Shown one piece after another: positions 27,766-35,759 of a stretch of DNA of 64,000 nt. Origin of the DNA: Candidatus Caccoplasma merdavium. GTDB lineage: Bacteria; Bacteroidota; Bacteroidia; Bacteroidales; UBA11471. The notes under the pieces are model-generated. The model had not been told where the DNA came from, ran no database searches, and was given only the letters and a program-made list of their open reading frames with translations. The stretch spans positions 120,618-184,617 of the forward strand of contig DVLI01000017.1 of NCBI GenBank assembly GCA_018715595.1, written 5' to 3'. The translations under genes and the position numbers were made by a program. The first letter of the stretch is position 1; each line of letters begins with the position of its first letter.

Positions 27766-30084
27766 TTATCCTTTTGCCTTTCTTCCGTAGCCGTACCCTT
27801 GTTGAGCCTCGGTGCCGTTGAGGATAATCGAGACTTTCCCCAATCGTTTTTCGGCCGCAATGCGGTTGACATAACGGATATATTCTTTCTTGGTGTAGTT
27901 GGCGCGGCACACATACACGGTCGTGTCGGCGATGCGGGTGAGGCTGAATGTGTCGGCCACCATGCTCACCGGAGCCGAGTCGATGATGATGTAGTCATAA
28001 CGTTCGCGCAGCTGCATGAACAGTTCATCGACACGTTTGCTGAGCAGCAATTCTGAGGGGTTGGGCGGAATAGGACCCGCCAAGATGATGTCCAAACCCT
28101 TCTGTATGGCGTCGGTAAGGGTGATGTCGGCCAACGAGGTGTGGGTGTCGACCAGGAAGTTGGTCAGCCCTTTGGCGCTGTGCAGGTTGAGATAGGTGCC
28201 CAGTTGCGGGTTGCGTATGTCCATACCGATGAGCAAGACCCGCTTGCCCAGCAGAGCCATCGAGACGGCAAGGTTGCTGCTGATAAATGATTTCCCTTCG
28301 CCGCTGATGCTCGATGTGACAAGTATGACTTTTTCTTTGCTCTCGCCGTTGAGCATGAATTGTATGTTGTTGCGTATCAACCTGAAAAGCTCTGCAATGG
28401 AACTGTTCTCTCCTTCCCGAATGACGATGCGGTCTTTGCTCTTGTGTGTGCAAATTTCTCCGAGGACAGGTAGCGAGGTAAGTGCTTCGAGCTCATTGCG
28501 GGTTGAAAATTTGATGCGTAGCAAATCTTTGAGATAGAGATAGACGATGGGAATGATGCCTCCGATGAGAAGCCCGATAAGCAGGGTGATGATTTTGGGC
28601 GTGCTGATGGGGTCGGTCATGTTGTAGGCTTCGTTCACGATGGAGCCTTTGGGGGTGGCCATTGACTGTGTCAGTGCATTCTCTTCTCGTTTTTGTAACA
28701 GGAAGAGGAAGAGTTCCTGCTTGATGAGCTGTTGCCGTTGCATGTCGATATATTCCCGCTCCTGGGTGGGCATGTTTTTGATGCGTTCGCCGAATTTGTC
28801 TTCTTGGGCGAGAAGAGTCTTTTGCGAGATGTTCAAGCTCTCCTTGATTCCGTCGAGGGTGCTCAGCACATTTTCACGGGTGGCATCGATTTGCTCGTTG
28901 AGTACGGCCAATGATTTGTTGTCGCCCTTGGCGGCAAGAGCTATTTCCATTCTTTTCAACACCAAGGCGTTGTATTGTTGAATAGCTGCTGCCGAAGATT
29001 CGTCGGAGAGGCTGGGGTTGAAAGGTATTAGCGAATAGCGGTTTTTGTCTTGACGGAGGAACTCTTCGATGATTTCGACCATTTGATTTTGGGCTTCGAG
29101 TTCGATTTGTTTCTCTTTCAAGGTGGTGTTCTGTTCGAGAATGATTTTGGCTTCGGTCTCTATGTCGGTGAGGCTGTTTTTCTTCTTGTACTCTTCGATT
29201 TGTTTCTCGGTTTGGGTCAAGTCTTGCATGACCAGTTCCACGCGTTCGTCGATAAATTGGGCTTTGAGGCCGGCCTCTTGGTTTTTCTCGTCGATACCAC
29301 GTTCGTTATATACTCTGATGATGGTATTGAGCAGGTCTTTACCCCGGTCGATGTCGGTCTCGTGGGTTTCGAGGTGAATGAGGTTGGAACGTCTTTCGGG
29401 TATGGAGATGAAGGTGTTGGTATTTACGTCCTCGGCAGCTTTGTCATAACTGCAAATAGAAATATTGGTAGCCAGTTTCTTGCCGGGAACATAATGTTCG
29501 GTGCTGTTGAATACGAAGTTGCCATATCGGGTGGGGACAATCATCGGGAAGCGGTCGCTTTTTACCTCTTTATGGCCTTTGAGAGGTTTGCTGGGCTTTA
29601 TGACAATGTGTCCGTCTTTGTCGATGCGCACTTTGAATTGTATGGTGGTGCTGAGGGTGTCTTCGACCGATGGGGCCGCATAGATTTCGATGGGATATTC
29701 CCGATACAACTCTTCCTTTTCGAGCAGGCTGTGGCGAAGTATGTGTTTCTTGTTCAACCCCAAATCCTTTACCACTTTGCGCAGGGTGGAGTGTGCCGAT
29801 ACCATGTTGATTTCGTCATCGACTTTGCCGCCTCCTCCCACGAGATTGCCAAAGGAGAAACTTTTCAGCATGGCAGTCTGCATGCTGTTCCCTCCGCTTT
29901 CTTCGCTGATGAGTATGTCGGCCTTTATCAAGTAGACGTCTTTTTTTATTTTAAGGTAGGCGAACGTGATGGCTCCGCAGACGATGATGGAGATGGCAAA
30001 CAGATACCAGTTTTTGAGATATTTCTTGATGAGACCCGAGAAATCGAAGTCTATCAGTGCACTGTTTTTATCGAAATTTTCCAT
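27766..30084 (-). CDS. Wzc-like polysaccharide co-polymerase and tyrosine autokinase
   Basis: A 772-residue fusion of chain-length regulator and kinase. The N-terminal Wzz domain has a membrane helix (about 28-48). A periplasmic coiled-coil region (about 280-460) and a second helix (about 510-535) follow, and then the BY-kinase (about 580-750) with SSISGEGKSF (Walker A), LLIGMDIRNPQLG (A') and DYIIIDSAPV (Walker B). The C-terminus (GYGYGRKAKG) has only two Tyr, far fewer than the usual tyrosine cluster. Such proteins control export and length of exopolysaccharide together with a PHP phosphatase, encoded at 19.6 kb here. The gene follows the Wza-like gene by 30 bp. Confidence 0.9.
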   Translation of the reverse strand: MENFDKNSALIDFDFSGLIKKYLKNWYLFAISIIVCGAITFAYLKIKKDVYLIKADILISEESGGNSMQTAMLKSFSFGNLVGGGGKVDDEINMVSAHSTLRKVVKDLGLNKKHILRHSLLEKEELYREYPIEIYAAPSVEDTLSTTIQFKVRIDKDGHIVIKPSKPLKGHKEVKSDRFPMIVPTRYGNFVFNSTEHYVPGKKLATNISICSYDKAAEDVNTNTFISIPERRSNLIHLETHETDIDRGKDLLNTIIRVYNERGIDEKNQEAGLKAQFIDERVELVMQDLTQTEKQIEEYKKKNSLTDIETEAKIILEQNTTLKEKQIELEAQNQMVEIIEEFLRQDKNRYSLIPFNPSLSDESSAAAIQQYNALVLKRMEIALAAKGDNKSLAVLNEQIDATRENVLSTLDGIKESLNISQKTLLAQEDKFGERIKNMPTQEREYIDMQRQQLIKQELFLFLLQKREENALTQSMATPKGSIVNEAYNMTDPISTPKIITLLIGLLIGGIIPIVYLYLKDLLRIKFSTRNELEALTSLPVLGEICTHKSKDRIVIREGENSSIAELFRLIRNNIQFMLNGESKEKVILVTSSISGEGKSFISSNLAVSMALLGKRVLLIGMDIRNPQLGTYLNLHSAKGLTNFLVDTHTSLADITLTDAIQKGLDIILAGPIPPNPSELLLSKRVDELFMQLRERYDYIIIDSAPVSMVADTFSLTRIADTTVYVCRANYTKKEYIRYVNRIAAEKRLGKVSIILNGTEAQQGYGYGRKAKG

Positions 30085-30114
30085 GAATATCTTGGGTATA
30101 TTGAAGCAAGGTGA

Positions 30115-30918
30115 TTACTTGACAAATAATGCGATAATGAGAGAGGCGATAACCGATACGCCACTGATTATGGTCGAAATCATCGACACGTTGAATTGCT
30201 TGTTGCTGTTGTATGTTGAGTTGGACTTGCGGTATTCATTGGGCTCGACATACACGACATCGCCTTTTTGCAGATAGAATCCCGGCGAAGAGAATACGTC
30301 GGGACTGGTGAGGTCGACCCGTATGCCGGTGAGTTTGCCCTCTTCGGTTTCCCGGGTGATGAGAATGTTGTCGCGGCGGGCGTAGATGGTGAGGTCTTTG
30401 GCCAAGCCCAGGGCTTCGAACAGCGACAGTCGTTCGTTGGGTATTTCAAACGTGCCCGGCATGGTCACTTCTCCCAGTACGGTGATGTTATTGGTGAGTA
30501 TCTGCACTTTTACGATGGGGTCGGTTACAACCGATTCCAATTCGGATTTGATATATCGTTCGAGTTGCGAACGGGTGAGACCGGCCGCTTTTATGCGTCC
30601 CAGCGAGGGAAAGTCGATGTACCCGTCGGCGTCGACGAGGTAGTTTTGCAACGAGGGGGTGGAGGAGACCAACGTTTCTCCCGGTTTCAGCGAGTTGGTC
30701 ACGGGCGGATTGTAGAGGGCTACCGCTTCGGGATTGGCCGCAGAAACGGTGATGAGCAGTGCGTCGTTGGTGTTGATGGTGGTGGCGATTTTCTCGGCCA
30801 GTTGGACAACATCGCCCGATTCCAACCCTTGCACATAGGTGATGTCTTTATAGGATTTGCACGAGTGAAAAAAAACGGCTGAGAGTAGCAGCAGCGTAAT
30901 AGAAACTTTTTTCTTCAT
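30115..30918 (-). CDS. Wza-like polysaccharide export lipoprotein
   Basis: A 267-residue outer-membrane lipoprotein (lipobox FFHSC, Cys20). It has a polysaccharide biosynthesis/export domain (about 45-130: VDADGYIDFPSLGRIKAAGLTR), a SLBB domain (about 150-235: ITVLGEVTMPGTFEIP) and a C-terminal hydrophobic helix (about 245-265). In this phylum such proteins form the export channel with the Wzc-like partner. The start at 30918 gives the signal peptide. It leads the minus-strand operon. Confidence 0.92.
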   Translation of the reverse strand: MKKKVSITLLLLSAVFFHSCKSYKDITYVQGLESGDVVQLAEKIATTINTNDALLITVSAANPEAVALYNPPVTNSLKPGETLVSSTPSLQNYLVDADGYIDFPSLGRIKAAGLTRSQLERYIKSELESVVTDPIVKVQILTNNITVLGEVTMPGTFEIPNERLSLFEALGLAKDLTIYARRDNILITRETEEGKLTGIRVDLTSPDVFSSPGFYLQKGDVVYVEPNEYRKSNSTYNSNKQFNVSMISTIISGVSVIASLIIALFVK

Positions 30919-30948
30919 GAAGTATCTGTGTTTTCTGTGTTCGGCATG

Positions 30949-30980
30949 CAAATATAGCCCCTTTGGGTGTTATTTGCAAA
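30949..30980 (-). promoter_or_regulatory. Promoter of the exopolysaccharide operon
   Basis: Minus-strand TTTG (30980-30977), a 20-nt spacer and TATATTTG (30956-30949) match the Bacteroidetes consensus exactly, about 30 nt ahead of the Wza-like start. Confidence 0.78.
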
Positions 30981-31117
30981 ATATGGCTTTTATATTTCTA
31001 AACGGAGAATTCCTCTTTTTGTTGTCCTGTGTTTTCCCGATATGTGTGAGCCGGCCGGGAATTGTCGTCACCCCATGAGATTCCTTGTCGTGTGTTTTTC
31101 AAAAACGCGTGATTCTG

Positions 31118-31149
31118 CTTGGGCGGCTCGTCGGGATTGAGTATTTTTG
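31118..31149 (+). promoter_or_regulatory. Probable promoter of the divergent GT2 gene
   Basis: CTTG (31118-31121), 20 nt, and TATTTTTG (31142-31149). The -7 box is exact and the -33 box has one mismatch. The start codon is 24 nt further on. Confidence 0.6.
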
Positions 31150-31172
31150 TGTCGCCTAAATGCGCATGACCT

Positions 31173-32366
31173 ATGATGTTTGAATCTTTTGTCGATGCCC
31201 TTATGCAGCCCGTGAATCCCGGTGTGCTGGTGTGCGGTGTCGTGGCTTTTCTCCTGATGCTTTTCCTGCTCTATGTCGATGTGGCCTATTACGCCCGGGT
31301 GCTGCGGGCCAGCCGCTCCGACGCGAATATTCCCGACGAGGGGCAGTTGCCTTCGGTTTCACTGATTGTCTATGCTTGTGACAATGCGGCATCGTTGCGT
31401 CGGAACTTGCCCGAGCTTTTCGCCCAGGATTATCCCGATTTCGAAGTGGTGGTGGTCGATGATGCTTCGACCGACGAGACGCGCGACCTGCTTCGTCTCT
31501 ATGCCGACCGTTTCCCGCGACTCTATTCGACCTATGTTCCCTCCGATGCTTGTGCGTTGAGCCGTAGGAAACTGGCTATTACGTTGGGATTCAAGGCGGT
31601 GCGGAATGAGTATGTCGTGCTCCTCGATGCCACTTGTCGTCCGGCCTCACGTTATTGGTTGCGAAACATGATGCGCCGATTTTCCGATGAGGTGGGTATT
31701 GTATTGGGTTATACGCGTTTCGAGTCGGAGCATGTGGGGCTTTCTCGTTATGCGGCCTATGACCGTTTGCTTTTTGCGGCGCGCTATCTGTCTTGCGCGT
31801 TGCGGGGAAATCCTTACATGGGCGAGGGTACCAATGTCGTCTATCGCAAATCGCTCTTCTTCGACCACAAGGGCTTTTCCCGCACATTGAATCTTCGGTA
31901 TGGCGATGATGACCTTTTTATCAATGAAGTGGCGACCGGCCAAAATACCCGAGTCGAACTATCTCCCGAGAGTCGGGTCGATGCTGTTACCGATGATGCC
32001 GTTACGCTTTGGCGGCATACCAAACTTCGCTATCTCTTCACCGCTCCTTATTTGCATCACAGCCGGCGGGGACTCTTTCTCTTCGAGCAATGGTCGGTGT
32101 ATCTTTTCTATGCCGCTTTGGGGGGCATGTGGGTCATGCAGCCGTTGCACCCGGTGGTATGGTTTACGACTCTTTTGCTTCTGTTGTGGCGGGCGCTCAT
32201 GCAGACGCTTTTTTACAAGCGGTTGGCTCGTGCATTGGATATTCCTTGCCTGGGCTTCCGGGTTATGGGCTATGAATGGTTGCGGCCGTTGGTGGGTCTT
32301 AAAGAGGCTTTATCGGTGCGTCGTCGTCGGGAGGAGAACCGTACTTGGGGCAGCATGAAAGTGTAA
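31173..32366 (+). CDS. Membrane-associated GT2 family glycosyltransferase
   Basis: A 397-residue GT2 enzyme with an N-terminal membrane helix (about 18-40) and a GT-A domain (PSVSLIVYACDNAASLRRNLPELF, VVVVDDASTDETRDLL). Two or more C-terminal membrane segments (about 300-350) follow. VVLLDATCRPAS sits where the DxD metal site is expected, and GDDDLF matches the ED/QRxRW-type region. It diverges from the exopolysaccharide operon and may add a sugar to the same glycan, but this is inferred from position. Confidence 0.85.
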   Translation: MMFESFVDALMQPVNPGVLVCGVVAFLLMLFLLYVDVAYYARVLRASRSDANIPDEGQLPSVSLIVYACDNAASLRRNLPELFAQDYPDFEVVVVDDASTDETRDLLRLYADRFPRLYSTYVPSDACALSRRKLAITLGFKAVRNEYVVLLDATCRPASRYWLRNMMRRFSDEVGIVLGYTRFESEHVGLSRYAAYDRLLFAARYLSCALRGNPYMGEGTNVVYRKSLFFDHKGFSRTLNLRYGDDDLFINEVATGQNTRVELSPESRVDAVTDDAVTLWRHTKLRYLFTAPYLHHSRRGLFLFEQWSVYLFYAALGGMWVMQPLHPVVWFTTLLLLLWRALMQTLFYKRLARALDIPCLGFRVMGYEWLRPLVGLKEALSVRRRREENRTWGSMKV

Positions 32367-32367
32367 A

Positions 32368-32399
32368 AAAAGGGACGCCCGTGCGGGCGTCCCTTTTTC
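32368..32399. terminator. Bidirectional terminator
   Basis: GGGACGCCC paired with GGGCGTCCC around a 4-nt loop, flanked by A and T runs. It lies between the converging GT2 and Hsp20 genes and starts right after the GT2 stop. Confidence 0.9.
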
Positions 32400-32418
32400 T
32401 TTATTCCGATGGATTGAC

Positions 32419-32847
32419 TTATTTGATGGCGATTTTCTTGGGCTCGGTGCTCTCGGCCGTTTTCTTTTTGGGAATCGCTATGGCGAGCAATCCGCTTTCA
32501 TATTTCGCCTCGATTTTCGCCTCGTCGATATTTTCGGGAAGCAGGAGCGTTTGACGGAACTGGGTGCAGGAAAATTCCCGACGGATATATTTCCCTTTTT
32601 GTGCTTCGTCCTCTTTTTCCTTCTGTGTGTCGACGGTGATAATCATGTGGCCGTTTTCATCGATGCGCACGTTGATGTCTTCTTTTTTCAATCCGGGTAC
32701 GGCCACTTCGACATGGTAGGCGTTTTCGTTTTCCATGATATTGACGGCCGGTACCGCCGAACGGTTCTTGGTAATCCATTCGTTGCCGAAAAAGTCATTG
32801 AAAATCGACGGTAACCATCCATGCGTTTGGGTTTTGGTAGGTGTCAT
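32419..32847 (-). CDS. Hsp20 family small heat-shock protein
   Basis: A 142-residue ATP-independent chaperone of the alpha-crystallin type. The core (about 35-130) contains VPAVNIMENENAYHVEVAVPGLKKEDINV and the GLLAIAIPKK tail, with an IAI-like C-terminal anchor. It should hold unfolding proteins until refolding systems act. The start at 32847 sits 7 nt after a GGGAGG ribosome-binding site. It converges on the GT2 gene. Confidence 0.95.
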   Translation of the reverse strand: MTPTKTQTHGWLPSIFNDFFGNEWITKNRSAVPAVNIMENENAYHVEVAVPGLKKEDINVRIDENGHMIITVDTQKEKEDEAQKGKYIRREFSCTQFRQTLLLPENIDEAKIEAKYESGLLAIAIPKKKTAESTEPKKIAIK

Positions 32848-32854
32848 GTTATTT

Positions 32855-32860
32855 CCTCCC
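32855..32860 (-). promoter_or_regulatory. Shine-Dalgarno sequence of the Hsp20 gene
   Basis: GGGAGG lies 7 nt before the start codon. Most genes in this window have no such site, as expected for Bacteroidetes, so its presence decides this start and is unusual. Confidence 0.6.
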
Positions 32861-32979
32861 GATAATTTGGTAAAACAATGAAGTTGATATTCTCCGGCGA
32901 GGCGCAAGGTCTTGTCTCGCGTCTCGTTTCTCAGGTAGAACATCTCGGGAAGGGAAAATGTTTGGTTGCCGGTCGTCGG

Positions 32980-33468
32980 TTACTTGTCGTTTGCCGTCGA
33001 CGGACTTGTGATGGCAATATCGTAACGCAGCAGGTTGAAGGTAATCTTGAAGGGGTAGCTCGACTCGATGCTCTTTCCCGTGGGCGGGGTCAGGTAGTAG
33101 TAATATTGCCGGTTCTCGTCGAAGCTGTCGATGGTAAATTTCTTGGTCATGCCCGGGAGAATCTCTTCGTCGAGGACGATTTCGCGGTAATCGAGCATCT
33201 CATCTTGGGGCGTTTTATACACGAGGCGCAGTATGATGCGGGTGACCGTTTCCCGGGTTCGGTTTTGCACGATAAGCGATTCCTTTTTCGACGCGAGGGG
33301 TTTTTCAAATCCCAGTATCATGATGGCCTGGTCAAATGGAATTTTCCTTTTTCCGGCCGATTGCTCTATGGGAACAAGAGTGTTGCCCGAAGTCGATGTT
33401 TCGAGCGGTTGACCAATGACAATGGCGCTCCATAGGAGGGAGAGGGTGAGAATGGCGGTGCTTTTCAT
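32980..33468 (-). CDS. Small secreted protein of unknown function
   Basis: A 162-residue protein with a signal peptide (about 1-19, SAIVIG-Q). The mature part is beta-rich: QAIMILGFEKPLASKKESLIVQNRT, then TRIILRLVYKTPQDEML. It resembles small periplasmic domains seen singly in Bacteroidales. I do not recognise a named family. It has its own consensus promoter and diverges from the NamZ gene. The start at 33468 is the one that gives the signal peptide. Confidence 0.65.
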   Translation of the reverse strand: MKSTAILTLSLLWSAIVIGQPLETSTSGNTLVPIEQSAGKRKIPFDQAIMILGFEKPLASKKESLIVQNRTRETVTRIILRLVYKTPQDEMLDYREIVLDEEILPGMTKKFTIDSFDENRQYYYYLTPPTGKSIESSYPFKITFNLLRYDIAITSPSTANDK

Positions 33469-33525
33469 ACGAGACAGACAAAAGGTCGGGTTGGTAATAA
33501 AGATTCTTTTTCGATGTGGTCGGAG

Positions 33526-33557
33526 CAAAGATAGTGAAAGGCGAGAGCCGAAACAAA
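33526..33557 (-). promoter_or_regulatory. Promoter of the small secreted protein gene
   Basis: Minus-strand TTTG (33557-33554), a 20-nt spacer and TATCTTTG (33533-33526) match the consensus exactly. Confidence 0.72.
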
Positions 33558-33739
33558 CGGAACAGGAAGTTTTCGTGTCTGTCTATGTCGGGTTGTCATC
33601 TCCCTTCTTCGAAAAGACCGGAAAATCCGGTGGCGGTAAAGATGCTTGTCTTTGCGCTTGGCGTGACGCGCGTATTCTTTGGGCGAAAAGCCGCCGAATA
33701 TCTTTTTATCATTATCTTTACGACATCAAACCACTACTG

Positions 33740-34909
33740 ATGAAAGCATTTTCGATTATACTCCTTTTCCTCTTTACGTCGGTCGCCCCTGCCATTTCGC
33801 AACAGCCGGTGCAGGTGGGCGCCGATCGTCTCGAAACCTGGTTGCCTCGTCTCGAAGGGCGCCGGGTCGCTTTGGCCGTGAATCATACCTCTTTGTTGTC
33901 GGGCACATCAACCCACTTGGCCGATACCCTCCTGGCCCGCGGAGTGCGGCTTGTCGCCCTGTTTGCTCCCGAGCACGGTTTGCGTGGCCGGGCCGATGCC
34001 GGTGAAGTCTTGTCCGACGGACGTGATGTGCGCACCGGTTTGCCGGTCTATTCCCTTTATGGAAAAAACAAGAAACCGACCCCTTCCCAGTTGCAGGGGG
34101 TCGATGTGGTGATTTTTGATATTCAAGATGTCGGAGCGCGTTTCTATACCTACATCTCTACGCTCTATTATCTCATGCAGGCTTGTGCCGAGCAAGGAGT
34201 CTCCCTTTGGGTGCTCGACCGGCCCAATCCCTGTGATTATGTCGATGGCCCTGTGCTCGAAGACTCTTTGCGCTCCTTTGTGGGAACCCTGCCCTTGCCG
34301 GTGTTGCACGGGCTTACCGTGGGGGAGTTGGCCTCCATGATTCGCGGGGAGAATTGGGGAGGAACGGCCGACGTGGACCTGAACGTAGTGCCTCTTGTCG
34401 GGTGGCGTCACGGCGAGCCTTATTCGCTGCCGGTAAAACCTTCGCCCAATCTGCCTAACGACCAGGCGATACAGTTCTATCCTTCGCTTTGCTTTTTCGA
34501 GGCCACCCGGGTGAGTGTGGGGCGTGGAACGTATATGCCTTTCCAGGTCATTGGTTATCCCGACTCGACGTTCGGCGCTTTTACTTTCACGCCGGTGTCG
34601 TTGCCGGGATATGACAAGAACCCGTTGCAGCGCGACCGTGTGTGCTATGGCATCGACTTGCGCGACTCGCTTCCGCCGCATGGGCTGACCCTCCGTTACC
34701 TCCTGCGCTTCTTTCATCTCTCAGGCGGTCGTCCCGATTTCTTTTCGAGCCCTTCGTTTTTCGACAAGTTGATGGGCAACAGCGGGGTGCGTCGGGATAT
34801 GCTGGCCGGCAAGAGTGAAGCCGAAATACGAGCTGCTTGGCAAAAAAAATTGACGGCGTACAAGGAGTTGCGCCGTCAATATTTACTTTATCCCGAAGAC
34901 CGCAGGTAA
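33740..34909 (+). CDS. Exo-beta-N-acetylmuramidase NamZ-type protein (DUF1343, GH171)
   Basis: A 389-residue secreted protein with signal peptide (1-20). The DUF1343 family includes NamZ, which cuts terminal N-acetylmuramic acid from peptidoglycan fragments. Conserved segments are ALAVNHTS, LFAPEHGLRG, DIQDVGARFYTYISTL and LDRPNPCDY in the N-terminal half, then KPSPNLPNDQA, RVSVGRGTYMPFQVIG and FFSSPSFFDKLMG. The start at 33740 gives the signal peptide. The product probably works in the periplasm in cell-wall recycling. It converges on a beta-barrel gene 21 bp downstream. Confidence 0.9.
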   Translation: MKAFSIILLFLFTSVAPAISQQPVQVGADRLETWLPRLEGRRVALAVNHTSLLSGTSTHLADTLLARGVRLVALFAPEHGLRGRADAGEVLSDGRDVRTGLPVYSLYGKNKKPTPSQLQGVDVVIFDIQDVGARFYTYISTLYYLMQACAEQGVSLWVLDRPNPCDYVDGPVLEDSLRSFVGTLPLPVLHGLTVGELASMIRGENWGGTADVDLNVVPLVGWRHGEPYSLPVKPSPNLPNDQAIQFYPSLCFFEATRVSVGRGTYMPFQVIGYPDSTFGAFTFTPVSLPGYDKNPLQRDRVCYGIDLRDSLPPHGLTLRYLLRFFHLSGGRPDFFSSPSFFDKLMGNSGVRRDMLAGKSEAEIRAAWQKKLTAYKELRRQYLLYPEDRR

Positions 34910-34930
34910 CGGGACTATGCGGTTGCCTGG

Positions 34931-35728
34931 TTAGAAAACGTAGGCAAATCCCAAGTTGAGATATACATTGTACATTTTAAATCCTACGGCGGTAAAATCG
35001 CTTGGGAATATGGGTAAGAGTCCCCACGTCAAATCGGCATAAATCGAGAGGTGCTTGTAGGCGACAAACTCGGCGCCGGCATCTATGCCCCAGTCAAATT
35101 GCCTGATGTCCGACGAGAAGTCATAGGGAGCATCGGTTTCGAGTTTCGGCTCGGTGGGGTGGGTACGCATATATCCGTTTTTGGCTTCGCCATCGAAATT
35201 CCCTCTGAGCAGGAATGAGGCAAATATTCCGGCTTTCAGGGTCCATCTCTTGGCTGGCCGGTAAGTCGCTTGCAGGGGTATCGTGAGGTATTGGTTGTTG
35301 ACTTTGGTTACCACATCGCCGGTGTAGATGCCTTCGATGTAGCTTCCGTCGTTGAGCAGCTTGATGGTGTAGTTCTTGACGGTGGCGTTGGTCTCCATGC
35401 CTTTGGTCTCGAAACGTATGCCTAAGTCAAGACCCCATTTGGGGGTAAACCAGCGAATGGCATCGCCGCCAATCGATAGCGAGAGGGTGGGCCCGAAGGC
35501 GTTGATTTGGCGTATCTCGGCCGGAAGTCCCATGGGGGAGGTGCCTCCGATATTGAATCCGGCTTTTACACTGAATTCATACACTTTCGAGGATTTGTAT
35601 TCCTGATATTTTTCCGACAGGGCCTTTACGGGCTCTTCCTGGTCCAGACCGGTTGCTGCCGTTGCGGTTCCCGGCAGGAAAAGGACGCATGCGACGAGCA
35701 GGTGGCGGTATGTAAACTGTTTTTTCAT
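34931..35728 (-). CDS. Outer-membrane beta-barrel protein (PorT-like fold)
   Basis: A 265-residue protein with a signal peptide (about 1-24, ATAA-T). Strands of alternating polarity run through FSVKAGFNIGGTSPMGLPAEI, WGLDLGIRFETKGM, YLTIPLQATYRP and the aromatic terminal strand LNLGFAYVF, as in OMP_b-brl/PorT-family barrels. It is the second gene of a unit with the PCMD lipoprotein gene 31 bp upstream. Function not assigned. Confidence 0.8.
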   Translation of the reverse strand: MKKQFTYRHLLVACVLFLPGTATAATGLDQEEPVKALSEKYQEYKSSKVYEFSVKAGFNIGGTSPMGLPAEIRQINAFGPTLSLSIGGDAIRWFTPKWGLDLGIRFETKGMETNATVKNYTIKLLNDGSYIEGIYTGDVVTKVNNQYLTIPLQATYRPAKRWTLKAGIFASFLLRGNFDGEAKNGYMRTHPTEPKLETDAPYDFSSDIRQFDWGIDAGAEFVAYKHLSIYADLTWGLLPIFPSDFTAVGFKMYNVYLNLGFAYVF

Positions 35729-35759
35729 CGGGCGTTGGGAGTGAGGGTGAAACAGTTGT

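Noticed and set aside
27624..27914. Overlapping short frames between the Wzc-like and polymerase genes
   Set aside because: They overlap the kinase 3' end, lack start context, and give arginine-rich shadow proteins. The true gap of 163 bp seems non-coding.
31087..31135. Possible transposon or attachment repeat upstream of the GT2 gene
   Set aside because: I looked for direct repeats or terminal inverted repeats around the polysaccharide region and found none.
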